From the NCBI RefSeq assembly GCF_019049285.1, contig NZ_JAGMUL010000055.1:1-41589 (forward strand): a stretch of 41,589 bases of DNA, read 5' to 3'. The position numbers were made by a program, and so were the translations under genes. The DNA comes from Streptomyces sp. AC550_RSS872 (GTDB taxonomy: Bacteria > Actinomycetota > Actinomycetes > Streptomycetales > Streptomycetaceae). Below are positions 23,383 to 30,520 of this stretch, one piece after another. The notes under the pieces are model-generated. The model searched no databases and had not been told where the DNA came from. It saw only the letters and a list, made by a program, of their open reading frames with translations. Positions within the stretch are counted from its first letter, which is position 1. Every line of letters starts with the position of its first letter.

Positions 23383-25127
23383 GCGAGTGCCTCACGTACT
23401 TCGGCGACCGTGAGCCACTTCTGCGGGGCCAGGATCTTGGCCACCTGCGGGGCGAACGACGGCGACGCGACGACGACCTCCGGGGTCGGACCGTCGGCGA
23501 TCACCTCACCGTCGGCCAGCAGGACCACCCGGTGCGCGAGCTCGGCGGCGAGCTCCACGTCGTGCGTGGCCAGCACGATGGCGTGGCCTCGGGCGGCCAG
23601 GTCGCGCAGGAGCGTGACGAGACGTGCCTTCGCCGCGTAGTCCAGGCCGCGGGTCGGTTCGTCGAGGAGGAGGAGAGGCGGGTTCGCGGTCAGGACCACG
23701 GCCAGGGCGAGTGTGAGGCGCTGGCCCTCGGAGAGGTCGCGGGGGTGGGTGCCGTCCGCGATGCCCGGGCCCGGGAGGAGTTCGGAGAGGAGGGCGCGGC
23801 AGGTGCCGGGTGCTGCGCCCGCGTCCTGGTCGGCGGCGGAGCACTCCGCTTGGACCGTGTCGGCGTAGAGGAGGTCGCGGGGTTCCTGGGGGACCAGGCC
23901 TACGCGGCGTACGAGGTCCCTGGGCGCGGTTTTGTGGGGGACGGCTCCGCCGACGTGGACCGAGCCGGTGGTGGGTGGGACGAGGCCGACGAGGGTGTTG
24001 AGGAGAGTGGATTTGCCGGCGCCGTTGCGGCCCATGAGGGCGATGGTTTCGCCGGGGGTGACGGTGAGGCTTACGTGGCGTAGGGCGTGGATGTGGGCGC
24101 GGGTTACGGAGACTGACTGTATTTCGGCTCCGTGGGGGGAGGGTGGGGTGGTTGCGGCGCGTTTGCGAGGGAACCAGCGGTGGGGGGTTGCGCCCAATAG
24201 CTCGGGGGGTGCGGTTTCGTCGCGACTGCGAGTCCGATGTGGTTGATCGCGCCCCGCGGCGGAGCCGCATATCGACACAGCCCCGCGCCCCTCAGGGGCG
24301 TTGTCCTGCCGTTTCTCAAGCTGTTCGCGTAGGTCCGCCGCCCTTCGGCGGGCGTCTCTGACTGTCAGCGGCAGAGGGGTCCAGTTCGCCAGGCGGCCCA
24401 GGGCTACCACTGGCGGGTACACCGGGGATACGGCCATTACCTCTGCCGGGGTGCCGAGGACCGGGGGAGCACCTGGGGCAGGGAGCAGGACGAGCTGGTC
24501 GGCGTACTGGATGACCCGCTCCAGGCGGTGTTCGGCCATCAGGACCGTGGTGCCCAGGTCGTGGACGAGGCGTTGGAGGACCGCGAGGACCTCTTCGGCG
24601 GCTGCGGGGTCCAGGGCGGAGGTGGGCTCGTCGAGGACGAGGACCTTGGGGTGGGGGGTGAGGACCGAGCCGATGGCGACGCGTTGTCGCTGGCCGCCGG
24701 AGAGGGTGGCAATGGGGCGGTCGCGGAGGCCGGTGAGGCCGAGGAGGTCGAGGGTTTCCTCGACGCGACGGCGCATGACGTCGGGGGCGAGCCCCAACGA
24801 CTCCATGCCGTAGGCGAGTTCGTCCTCGACGGTGTCGGTGACGAAGTGGGAGAGGGGGTCCTGGCCGACCGTGCCGACGACGTCGGCCAGTTCGCGGGGC
24901 TTGTGGGTGCGGGTGTCGCGGCCTGCCACCGTGACGCGGCCGCGCAGGGTGCCGCCGGTGAAGTGTGGGACGAGACCGCTGACCGCGCCGAGGACCGTGG
25001 ACTTGCCCACGCCCGACGGGCCGACCAGCAGGACCAGCTCGCCCTCGGGCACCTCGAAGTCGATGCCCTGGACGGTGGGTTCGAGGGCGCCGTCGTACGT
25101 CACCGATACGTCCTCGAAGCGGATCAC
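23379..25127 (-). CDS. ecfA: ECF transporter double ATPase (EcfA-EcfA' fusion)
   Basis: This 582-aa protein has two complete ABC ATPase domains in one chain, powering uptake through EcfT. Domain 1 has Walker A GPSGVGKST (36-44), signature LSGGQ (142-146), Walker B LVLDEP (D166, E167) and H-loop His200. Domain 2 has Walker A GRNGAGKST (366-374), a modified signature LSEGQ, Walker B LLLLDEPTRGLD and ATHD. The GTG at 25127 overlaps the ecfT stop (GTGA). The linker, about residues 275-317, is encoded by a copy of the dispersed intergenic repeat and stays in frame, so it is probably a flexible insert. An open frame continues upstream to 26336 but is only the shadow of ecfT. Confidence 0.92.
   Translation of the reverse strand: MIRFEDVSVTYDGALEPTVQGIDFEVPEGELVLLVGPSGVGKSTVLGAVSGLVPHFTGGTLRGRVTVAGRDTRTHKPRELADVVGTVGQDPLSHFVTDTVEDELAYGMESLGLAPDVMRRRVEETLDLLGLTGLRDRPIATLSGGQRQRVAIGSVLTPHPKVLVLDEPTSALDPAAAEEVLAVLQRLVHDLGTTVLMAEHRLERVIQYADQLVLLPAPGAPPVLGTPAEVMAVSPVYPPVVALGRLANWTPLPLTVRDARRRAADLREQLEKRQDNAPEGRGAVSICGSAAGRDQPHRTRSRDETAPPELLGATPHRWFPRKRAATTPPSPHGAEIQSVSVTRAHIHALRHVSLTVTPGETIALMGRNGAGKSTLLNTLVGLVPPTTGSVHVGGAVPHKTAPRDLVRRVGLVPQEPRDLLYADTVQAECSAADQDAGAAPGTCRALLSELLPGPGIADGTHPRDLSEGQRLTLALAVVLTANPPLLLLDEPTRGLDYAAKARLVTLLRDLAARGHAIVLATHDVELAAELAHRVVLLADGEVIADGPTPEVVVASPSFAPQVAKILAPQKWLTVAEVREALA
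24178..24305. repeat. Dispersed repeat, copy C, inside the ecfA linker
   Basis: It contains CGCCCAATAGCTCGGGGG, GGTTGATCGCGCC and CGGCGGAGCCGCATATCGAC with ACAGCCCCGCGCCCCT. These are shared with the intergenic copies near 3.05, 7.4, 26.3 and 36.9 kb. Here the roughly 128 bp are translated in frame (GRGAVSICGSAAGRDQP) between the two ATPase domains. Confidence 0.85.
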
Positions 25128-26344
25128 GACGGCTCCTTGGGGGTGAGGAAGGCAGGCAGGAGACCCAGGAGTACGGCCGCCGAGGGCCAGAGGGGGAGGG
25201 CCGGGGCGGTCGGGGGGACCACACCGGGGTGCAGCGCCCCCGGGTCCCGGGAGGCGGCCACGGTGAGCAGCGCGGCGACCGCGACGCCGGAGGCGGTGAC
25301 CAGCCAGGCCCGGGCATCCCAGGGGTCGGGGCGGTAACGGGTCCGCGGGGTGCGCCGGCCGCCGAGCCACAGGCCCGCCAGCGCGGCGGCCAGGCCGGTG
25401 AGGAGGACGGGGAGGCCGTAGGCGGCGCCTTGGGCGGTGAGCAGGCCGTACGTTCCGGTGCAGACGCCCAGGAGGCCGCCGAGGGTGAGGGCGGTGGTGG
25501 TACGGCGGACGGCGGCCGGGACCTGTGCGGTACGGCCGTAGCCGCGCGCGTCCATCGCGGCGGCGAGAGCGACCGAACGCTCCAACGCGCCCTCCAGGAC
25601 CGGGAGTCCGACGTGCAGGAGGCCCCGGATGCCGCGGTCGGGGCGGCCGCGCAGCCGACGTGCGGCGCGCAGGCGCTGGGCGTCGGCGATGAGGTTCGGC
25701 GCGAAGGTGAGGGCGACGACCACCGCCACGCCCATCTCGTACAGCGCGCCGGGCAGCGACTTCAGCAGCCGCGCGGGGTTGGCGAGGGCGTTCGCCGCGC
25801 CCACACAGATGAGGAGCGTGGCGAGCTTCAGCCCGTCGTACAGCGCGAAGACGAGCGCCTCGGCCGTGACCGTGCCACCCAGCCGGATGCCCTGCGCCCA
25901 GCCGGGCAGCGGAACTTCGGGAAGCGTCACGATCACGTGCGTGCCGGGGATGGGCGAGCCGAGCGCCACGGCGAAGAACAGCCGGATCACCAGCACGGCG
26001 AGACCCAGCTTCACAAAGGCGGCATAGGAGCGAGCCCAGGGCGCGTCCGACCGACAGGTCGCCACCACATAGGCCGAGGTCACGATGAGGAGGGCGAGGA
26101 GAAGCGGGTTGGTGGTACGCGTGGCCGCAACCCCGAGCGACAGCGCCCAGAGCCACCAGGCACCGGGATGCAGCCCCCTTCGGCGGCCCGCCCCGCCCGG
26201 CGGCGCCTGCCTGCTGCCGCTGCACGTGTTCGTGGAGCTGAGAGGCCTCCACGAAGACAACGCCGGTGGGGGAGCGCCCCATAGGGGCGCGGGGCTGTGT
26301 CGATATGCGGCTCCGCCGCGGGGCGCGACCAGCCACGACGGCAC
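25124..26344 (-). CDS. ecfT: ECF transporter transmembrane component EcfT/CbiQ family (start uncertain)
   Basis: The recognisable protein runs from GLHPGAWWLWALSLGVAATR (about 26180) to the stop at 25124. It has hydrophobic helices (LLLALLIVTSAYVVAT, LAVLVIRLFFAVALG, VVVALTFAPNLIADAQRLRA). The two coupling-helix motifs are AARRLRG and AAAMDARGYGRT, the Ala-Arg-Gly signatures of EcfT that contact the ATPases. GTG 26344 is the first in-frame start after the upstream stop, but it has no good ribosome-binding site and lies within the dispersed repeat; TTG 26260 is an alternative. The native 5' end may have been displaced by the repeat. The stop overlaps ecfA by 4 nt. Confidence 0.8.
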   Translation of the reverse strand: MPSWLVAPRGGAAYRHSPAPLWGAPPPALSSWRPLSSTNTCSGSRQAPPGGAGRRRGLHPGAWWLWALSLGVAATRTTNPLLLALLIVTSAYVVATCRSDAPWARSYAAFVKLGLAVLVIRLFFAVALGSPIPGTHVIVTLPEVPLPGWAQGIRLGGTVTAEALVFALYDGLKLATLLICVGAANALANPARLLKSLPGALYEMGVAVVVALTFAPNLIADAQRLRAARRLRGRPDRGIRGLLHVGLPVLEGALERSVALAAAMDARGYGRTAQVPAAVRRTTTALTLGGLLGVCTGTYGLLTAQGAAYGLPVLLTGLAAALAGLWLGGRRTPRTRYRPDPWDARAWLVTASGVAVAALLTVAASRDPGALHPGVVPPTAPALPLWPSAAVLLGLLPAFLTPKEPS

Positions 26345-26345
26345 C
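26276..26345. repeat. Dispersed repeat, copy D (minus orientation)
   Basis: Reverse-complemented, it reads GCTGGTCGCGCCCCGCGGCG, then GAGCCGCATATCGACACAGC and CCCGCGCCCCTATGGGGCGC. It is nearly identical to copy C. It lies between the SCO2322-like gene and the body of ecfT, and can form a GC hairpin that may affect expression across the junction. Confidence 0.85.
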
Positions 26346-26387
26346 GCAGACAACAGATGACCCCCAGCCGCACTCCCAGCGGAGCGC

Positions 26388-27026
26388 CTACGCATTCCTG
26401 CGCCGCCGTGCCTGCCAGACCCCCGCCGCACCCAGCACCGCAACCACCGCGATCCCGGCCACCAAGCCCAGTGACGGGCCGCCGCCCGAGTCGTCCGGGG
26501 CTGCTTCCTCCTCCTGCCGGCCCCCGGCCACCTGCTCCCCACACCCCTTCGCCGGATACCCCGAGATCGCGCACAACAACGCGTTCGTGTCGTACCGCAG
26601 AGGCCTGGCCACCGAGGCCAGAGCCTCTGCCGTGGTCGCGTCCGGGGACACACGTGCGCAGACGGTACGGCGAGCCGGCGGCGTCTCGCCCGACGGGGCG
26701 TCCGCCGCCGTACCGAAGTCGATGACCAGAGCCACCCGCTTCTTGCCGTCCTGCGCGGGCGTCCTCGCGCAGATCACGGCGAACTCGGCGGCGCCCCTCG
26801 GCCGGGCGGCGTCGTCCGAGTCCTCGCTGACGGCGAAGCGGAAGCCCTGGACGTCGCCGTCGGAGGGCCGGGCGAGGGAGGGGCCCTGGGTCGCGTAGGA
26901 CCACCGTTCGCCCTCGCGGTCCCAGAAGGACCAGTAGCGGTAGCCGGTCGCCTGTGCCTGGGCGGCGCCGGTCAGGACGACCAGCACGGCCAGGACGAGC
27001 GTGAGGGCGCGGCGGATCACGGTCAC
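26388..27026 (-). CDS. SCO2322-like secreted, C-terminally membrane-anchored protein
   Basis: This 212-aa protein starts at GTG 27026, overlapping the upstream stop (GTGA). It has a signal peptide at residues 1-27 (LTLVLAVLVVLTGAAQAQA). The mature part begins YRYWSFWDREGERWSYATQG, then DGDVQGFRFAV; further on come CARVSPDATTAEALAS and NALLCAISGYPAKGCGE. The end is GPSLGLVAGIAVVAVLGAAG plus a basic tail, a membrane anchor. The W/Y-rich DGD segment and the T-x-x-x-A-L segment recall, in swapped order, elements of DUF4430, the beta domain of transcobalamin and intrinsic factor. That comparison is my inference. By position it is a surface partner of the ECF transporter. Confidence 0.85.
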   Translation of the reverse strand: MTVIRRALTLVLAVLVVLTGAAQAQATGYRYWSFWDREGERWSYATQGPSLARPSDGDVQGFRFAVSEDSDDAARPRGAAEFAVICARTPAQDGKKRVALVIDFGTAADAPSGETPPARRTVCARVSPDATTAEALASVARPLRYDTNALLCAISGYPAKGCGEQVAGGRQEEEAAPDDSGGGPSLGLVAGIAVVAVLGAAGVWQARRRRNA

Positions 27027-28270
27027 TTGCCCTTGTTGCGGCCGCTGAGCAGGAAGCCGATACCGATGCCGACGACCAGGAAGATGCCGACGTACCACCA
27101 GACGCCGAAGGGACTGCCGTCGTCCTCCTTCTCCTTCTCCTCCTCGGAGGGCGCCGCCGACGCCGTCCCCGACGCCCCGTTCGCCCCCGACCGCGGAGCC
27201 GGCCCCGTCGCGTTGAGCTGCTCGACGAGGTCCGTGCCGCCGAAGTCACGCGGGTCCGTGCCGGAGGCGTGCGCGGCGAAGATCAGCTGGGCGTAGGCGG
27301 CGGGGCCGCTCTGCTCGGCCCAGGCGGCGTGGTGCCGCTCCAGCCAGACCAGGACCTCCCGGCCCCGCTGGGTCAGGCCCGCGGCGGAGAGCGCCACCAC
27401 GGCGTCGGCGGTGTTGCCGTAGTCCGGCTGGTCCTCGGCACCGGGCATCACGGACTTCAGATACCTCGTCCCGCTCAGGTCGCGGGCGAGGTGGACGGCA
27501 CCGTTGAGGGCCGCGTCGGCGGGCGTCGGGTTCTTGCCGCCCAGGCACTTCCCCGTGTCCGCGGCCTCCTTGCCCGCAGCCGCCACGAGCCCCTTGCCGA
27601 GGAGACCCACGACGCCCGCGGCGGTCGCATCGGCGTTGGCCGCCGGCGCGCCCTTCTTGTCGGGCTGGAACGCGAACGCCCCCGCGTCGTCGTCACCGCA
27701 CGGCAGGGACAGCGCCAGCAGGGCGTCGTACGGCGACTTGCCGCCCTCGCGTACGTCCGCCGGCTTCTCGCCGACGGCGGCGAGCGCACCGATCACGACG
27801 GACGTCGAGTTCGCGTCACTCGCGCCGCCCGGCATGTACCCCCAGCCGCCGTCCTTGTTCTGCACGGACTTCAGCCAGTCCACCGCCTTGCCGGTCGCCG
27901 TGCCGTGTCCGCCGAGCGCGGCGAGGGCCTGGACGGCGGCGGCCGTGTTGTTGGTGTCCACCGGGGTCTTCGGGCCACAGGCCTTCGAGACGTCGGCACG
28001 GAACGGGGCGAACGCGCCGTCGGCGCACTGCTGCCCGGTGAGCCAGTCCACGGCCTTCGCCGCCGGCTTCACGTCCACCGTGTCCTGGGCGAGCAGCGCG
28101 AGCGACTGCCGCCACACGCCGTCGTACGTGGGATCGCCCGTGCCGTACAGACCCGAGGGGAGCGTCACGGAGGGCGAGGCGGACGGAGTCGAGTCGGTGG
28201 CGAAGGCGGGCGTGACCGTGCCGAACACGGTGACGGCGGCCAGGACCGCGGCGCTGCGGCGAACGTACAT
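27023..28270 (-). CDS. Secreted, membrane-anchored alpha/alpha-toroid (prenyltransferase/squalene-oxidase repeat) protein, putative corrinoid receptor
   Basis: This 415-aa protein has a signal peptide at about residues 1-25 (VRRSAAVLAAVTVFGTVTPAFA). The mature part is repeated helical pairs: AVDWLTGQQCADGAF, NNTAAAVQALAALGG, AVDWLKSVQNKDGGWGYMP, NADATAAGVVGLLG and NTADAVVALSAAGL. These are the repeat type of the alpha6/alpha6 toroid. A Ser/Glu/Lys linker precedes a C-terminal anchor (WWYVGIFLVVGIGIGFLL). It lacks the DxDD or DDxx enzyme motifs of cyclases or prenyltransferases, so a binding role is more likely. The same fold forms the alpha domain of intrinsic factor and transcobalamin. It is the first gene after a cobalamin riboswitch. 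The start is ATG 28270. Confidence 0.88.
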   Translation of the reverse strand: MYVRRSAAVLAAVTVFGTVTPAFATDSTPSASPSVTLPSGLYGTGDPTYDGVWRQSLALLAQDTVDVKPAAKAVDWLTGQQCADGAFAPFRADVSKACGPKTPVDTNNTAAAVQALAALGGHGTATGKAVDWLKSVQNKDGGWGYMPGGASDANSTSVVIGALAAVGEKPADVREGGKSPYDALLALSLPCGDDDAGAFAFQPDKKGAPAANADATAAGVVGLLGKGLVAAAGKEAADTGKCLGGKNPTPADAALNGAVHLARDLSGTRYLKSVMPGAEDQPDYGNTADAVVALSAAGLTQRGREVLVWLERHHAAWAEQSGPAAYAQLIFAAHASGTDPRDFGGTDLVEQLNATGPAPRSGANGASGTASAAPSEEEKEKEDDGSPFGVWWYVGIFLVVGIGIGFLLSGRNKGK

Positions 28271-28324
28271 GATCGGCGGATGCCCTTCCCTCAAGGGGCC
28301 GGGCAGCACAGGGGAGACCCCGGG

Positions 28325-28505
28325 CGGCTCGGCTCCGTATACCTCGACGGTGCCGTACTCCGGCCGGCTGCCGGGGCACGTGAGCCGGTCACGAATCCGT
28401 ACAGGGCGATCCGGCTCACCGGGCTGCTACGACCGGTTCACGGTTGCGGGTCAGCGCCGGATTTGCACCGGCTTCCCCCTGTACGGGTGTGATGACGACG
28501 CGGCC
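28325..28505 (-). promoter_or_regulatory. Cobalamin (B12) riboswitch
   Basis: Read on the minus strand, the core is GGGGGAAGCCGGTGCAAATC, CGGC, then GCTGACCCGCAACCGTG (about 28440-28485), the diagnostic heart of cobalamin riboswitches. GC-rich hairpins follow toward the start at 28270. The ends are approximate, and the 3' B12-box portion is less clear than the core. It would switch off the five-gene operon when adenosylcobalamin is plentiful. Confidence 0.92.
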
Positions 28506-28566
28506 ACTCTACCGGCCCGTAGGGAAGCGGCTGGGGGAGGCTGTGAGCGGCGGTAGGTTCGGCCGC

Positions 28567-29223
28567 ATGGGGATCAGGGGGAGTGCGGGACGGCGGCTGC
28601 TCGGGTCGGGGCGCGCGTCCGACGTGTACGAGATCGACGAGGCGTGGGTCCTGCGCCACGACCGGGAGGGCTACAGCGACGCACACGCCGAGGCCGCCCT
28701 GATGGAGCGGCTGCACGCGCACGGCTACCCGGTGCCCCGGGTGCGGCTCGCCGACTGCTCGCGCTCCGAGCTGGTGATGGAGCGGCTGTACGGCCCGACG
28801 ATGCTGGAGGCCTTCGTCGCGGGCCGGACCGACGCGCGCGAGGCCGGGGCGACCCTGGCCCGCCTGCTGCGGCAACTGCACGCCGTCCCCGGCCGGGTGG
28901 TCCACCTGGACCTCCACCCGGAGAACGTGATGCTCACCGCCGACGGCCCCTACGTCATCGACTGGGCCAACGCGGAGGAGGGCCACCCCGGCCTGGACTG
29001 GGGCATGTCCGCGATGATCCTCGCGCAGGTGGCCCTGGCCGGCGAGCAGTTCGCCACGCCCGCCCGAGCGATGCTCGCCGCCCTCCTCGCCGACCCGTCC
29101 GACCTCACCGAGGACGGCCTCACCAAGGCCCGACGCCGACGCGCGGCCAACCCGACGATGAGTGCGCGCGAAGTCGAAGTGCTCGGTGCGGCGGAGGAGT
29201 TGGTCCGGTCGTCCATGGCCTAG
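28567..29223 (+). CDS. Small APH/RIO-type kinase-like phosphotransferase
   Basis: This 218-aa protein kinase-like fold has a nucleotide loop LLGSGRASDVYEI, the invariant Lys position replaced by WVLRHDREG (Arg), the catalytic loop VVHLDLHPENVML (HxDLHxxN) and a metal site VIDWANAEEGHPGLDWG. The shortness and sequence suggest the aminoglycoside-phosphotransferase/RIO-like group, not a Ser/Thr kinase of the Pkn type. ATG 28567 has a weak ribosome-binding site; GTG about 21 nt upstream is an alternative. It is divergent from the B12 riboswitch operon. The substrate is unknown and no resistance should be inferred. Confidence 0.82.
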   Translation: MGIRGSAGRRLLGSGRASDVYEIDEAWVLRHDREGYSDAHAEAALMERLHAHGYPVPRVRLADCSRSELVMERLYGPTMLEAFVAGRTDAREAGATLARLLRQLHAVPGRVVHLDLHPENVMLTADGPYVIDWANAEEGHPGLDWGMSAMILAQVALAGEQFATPARAMLAALLADPSDLTEDGLTKARRRRAANPTMSAREVEVLGAAEELVRSSMA

Positions 29224-29282
29224 GCATCCCGGATGCCGTCTCGGCGGGTGCTCCACGGGCGGGTGCTCCACGGGGCCCAGTA

Positions 29283-29319
29283 GACGGCCACGTACGTCAT
29301 TGGACGGCCACGTACGTCA
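29283..29319. repeat. 17-bp direct repeat at the end of the metallo-hydrolase gene
   Basis: GACGGCCACGTACGTCA is present twice, 19 bp apart, across the stop codon of the MBL-fold gene. The second copy encodes the terminal TYVAV. The first, just past the stop, would encode the same residues. A second small repeat, GGGCGGGTGCTCCAC, lies beside it. Confidence 0.8.
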
Positions 29320-30328
29320 CCGGCTCGCTCCCCGCCACGGCCTCGGCGCGCCCCAGCTTCACCAGCCGCCGCAGATGGGCCTCCGCCTCCGCGATGGCGA
29401 TGTTCCGGGAGCCGTACGGGATGTGGGCCCAGGGGCGGTTCCACTCCATGCGCTCCGCGAGCTGCCAGGGGGTGAGGGGTTCGGCGAGGAGGGCCTGGAG
29501 GTCGGTGAGGCGGGACTCGTGGTGGGCCAGCAACTCCCGTACGCGGTTGGGGGCGTCGGTGAACGTGTGCTGGTGGGCGGGGAGGACCTCGGCGGGGGCG
29601 AGGCGGGCGACGCGTTCGAGGGAGGCGAGGTAGTCGCCGAGGGGGTCGGTGACGGTCGTGTCGTCGGGGTCCTCGTACAGGCCGATGTGCGGGGTGATCT
29701 CGGGGAGCAGGTGGTCGCCGGAGAACAGACGGCCATGGCCCGGGAGTTGGGAGGGGTGCTCCTCCTCCAGGTGCAGGCAGACATGGCCGGGGGTGTGACC
29801 CGGCGTCCAGATCGCGCGCAGGCGGCGGCCGGGCAGGTCGAGGAGTTCGCCGGGGACGATCTCGCGGTCGGGGGCGGCGGGGGAGAGGCCGGGGAGGGTG
29901 CTCGGGCGGTGGGCGGTGCGCAGCGGGGCCACGTGGGCGTCGGGGGCGCCGGCCGCGGTGAGCTTGGCCGCCATGTAGGAGAACCAGCGCCCCGGCCGGG
30001 TCGCGCGGGTGCGCCGTACGATCGCCGCGTCCGCCGCGTGCATCGCGATCCAGGCACCGGAGGCCTCGCGCACCTTGCCCGACAGGCCGTGGTGGTCGGG
30101 GTGGTGGTGGGTGATCACCACGCCGTGGATCTCGCCGGGCGCGGTGCCGCAGGCCACGAGCCCTTCGGCGAGGGTGTCCCAGGAGGCCGGGTCGTCCCAG
30201 CCGGTGTCGACGAGGACCGGGCCGCGGTCGGTGTCGAGGAGGTACACGAGGGTGTGGCCGAGGGGGTTGTCGGGGATGGGGACCTCGATGGACCGCACGC
30301 CGCCGCCGTGGTCGTACACCGTCGCCAT
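29297..30328 (-). CDS. MBL-fold metallo-hydrolase
   Basis: This 343-aa metallo-beta-lactamase fold protein has the zinc motif THHHPDHHGL. Further ligands are TPGHTPGHVCLH, the Asp of FSGDHLLP and the His of LPAHQHTF. A C-terminal winged-helix-like region of about 85 residues (ELLAHHESRLTDLQALLA to the end) is typical of the LACTB2/hydroxyacyl-glutathione-hydrolase-like group that acts on thioesters or similar bonds. ATG 30328 follows GGGGAG. It is divergent from the aldehyde dehydrogenase gene. A KstR-like palindrome lies about 50 nt upstream, so it may belong to the steroid regulon. The substrate is unproven. Confidence 0.9.
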   Translation of the reverse strand: MATVYDHGGGVRSIEVPIPDNPLGHTLVYLLDTDRGPVLVDTGWDDPASWDTLAEGLVACGTAPGEIHGVVITHHHPDHHGLSGKVREASGAWIAMHAADAAIVRRTRATRPGRWFSYMAAKLTAAGAPDAHVAPLRTAHRPSTLPGLSPAAPDREIVPGELLDLPGRRLRAIWTPGHTPGHVCLHLEEEHPSQLPGHGRLFSGDHLLPEITPHIGLYEDPDDTTVTDPLGDYLASLERVARLAPAEVLPAHQHTFTDAPNRVRELLAHHESRLTDLQALLAEPLTPWQLAERMEWNRPWAHIPYGSRNIAIAEAEAHLRRLVKLGRAEAVAGSEPVTYVAVQ

Positions 30329-30377
30329 GGGCTCCCCAATCGCCGCGACATGTTCCGGCCGACCGGTTCACTATAAC

Positions 30378-30391
30378 TAGAACAGGTTCCG
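30378..30391. promoter_or_regulatory. KstR-like operator between MBL and aldehyde dehydrogenase genes
   Basis: TAGAACAGGTTCCG agrees with TnnAACnnGTTnnA except for the last base. It sits in the 192-bp divergent promoter region, closer to the MBL gene. A separate inverted repeat, GTTTCTGAAAC at 30460-30470, lies nearer the dehydrogenase start. Confidence 0.6.
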
Positions 30392-30520
30392 ATGGGAGCC
30401 CGGGTCATCTACCAACGGTGTGTGAGGTCCGTGGACTCCTCCGGGGGGAACTGGTATCAGTTTCTGAAACAGCGTCAGAAACCAAGGAATCCCGCTCCAG
30501 CTCCGCAGGAGGCGTCGGCC

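Noticed and set aside
25128..26336. N-terminal extension of the EcfA frame
   Set aside because: Its sequence is Arg/Pro-rich and lies over EcfT in another frame; the GTGA overlap at 25127 is the natural start.
28567..29223. Antibiotic-resistance phosphotransferase
   Set aside because: The kinase-like motifs fit, but it is short and divergent, with no resistance context; a substrate claim would be unsupported.
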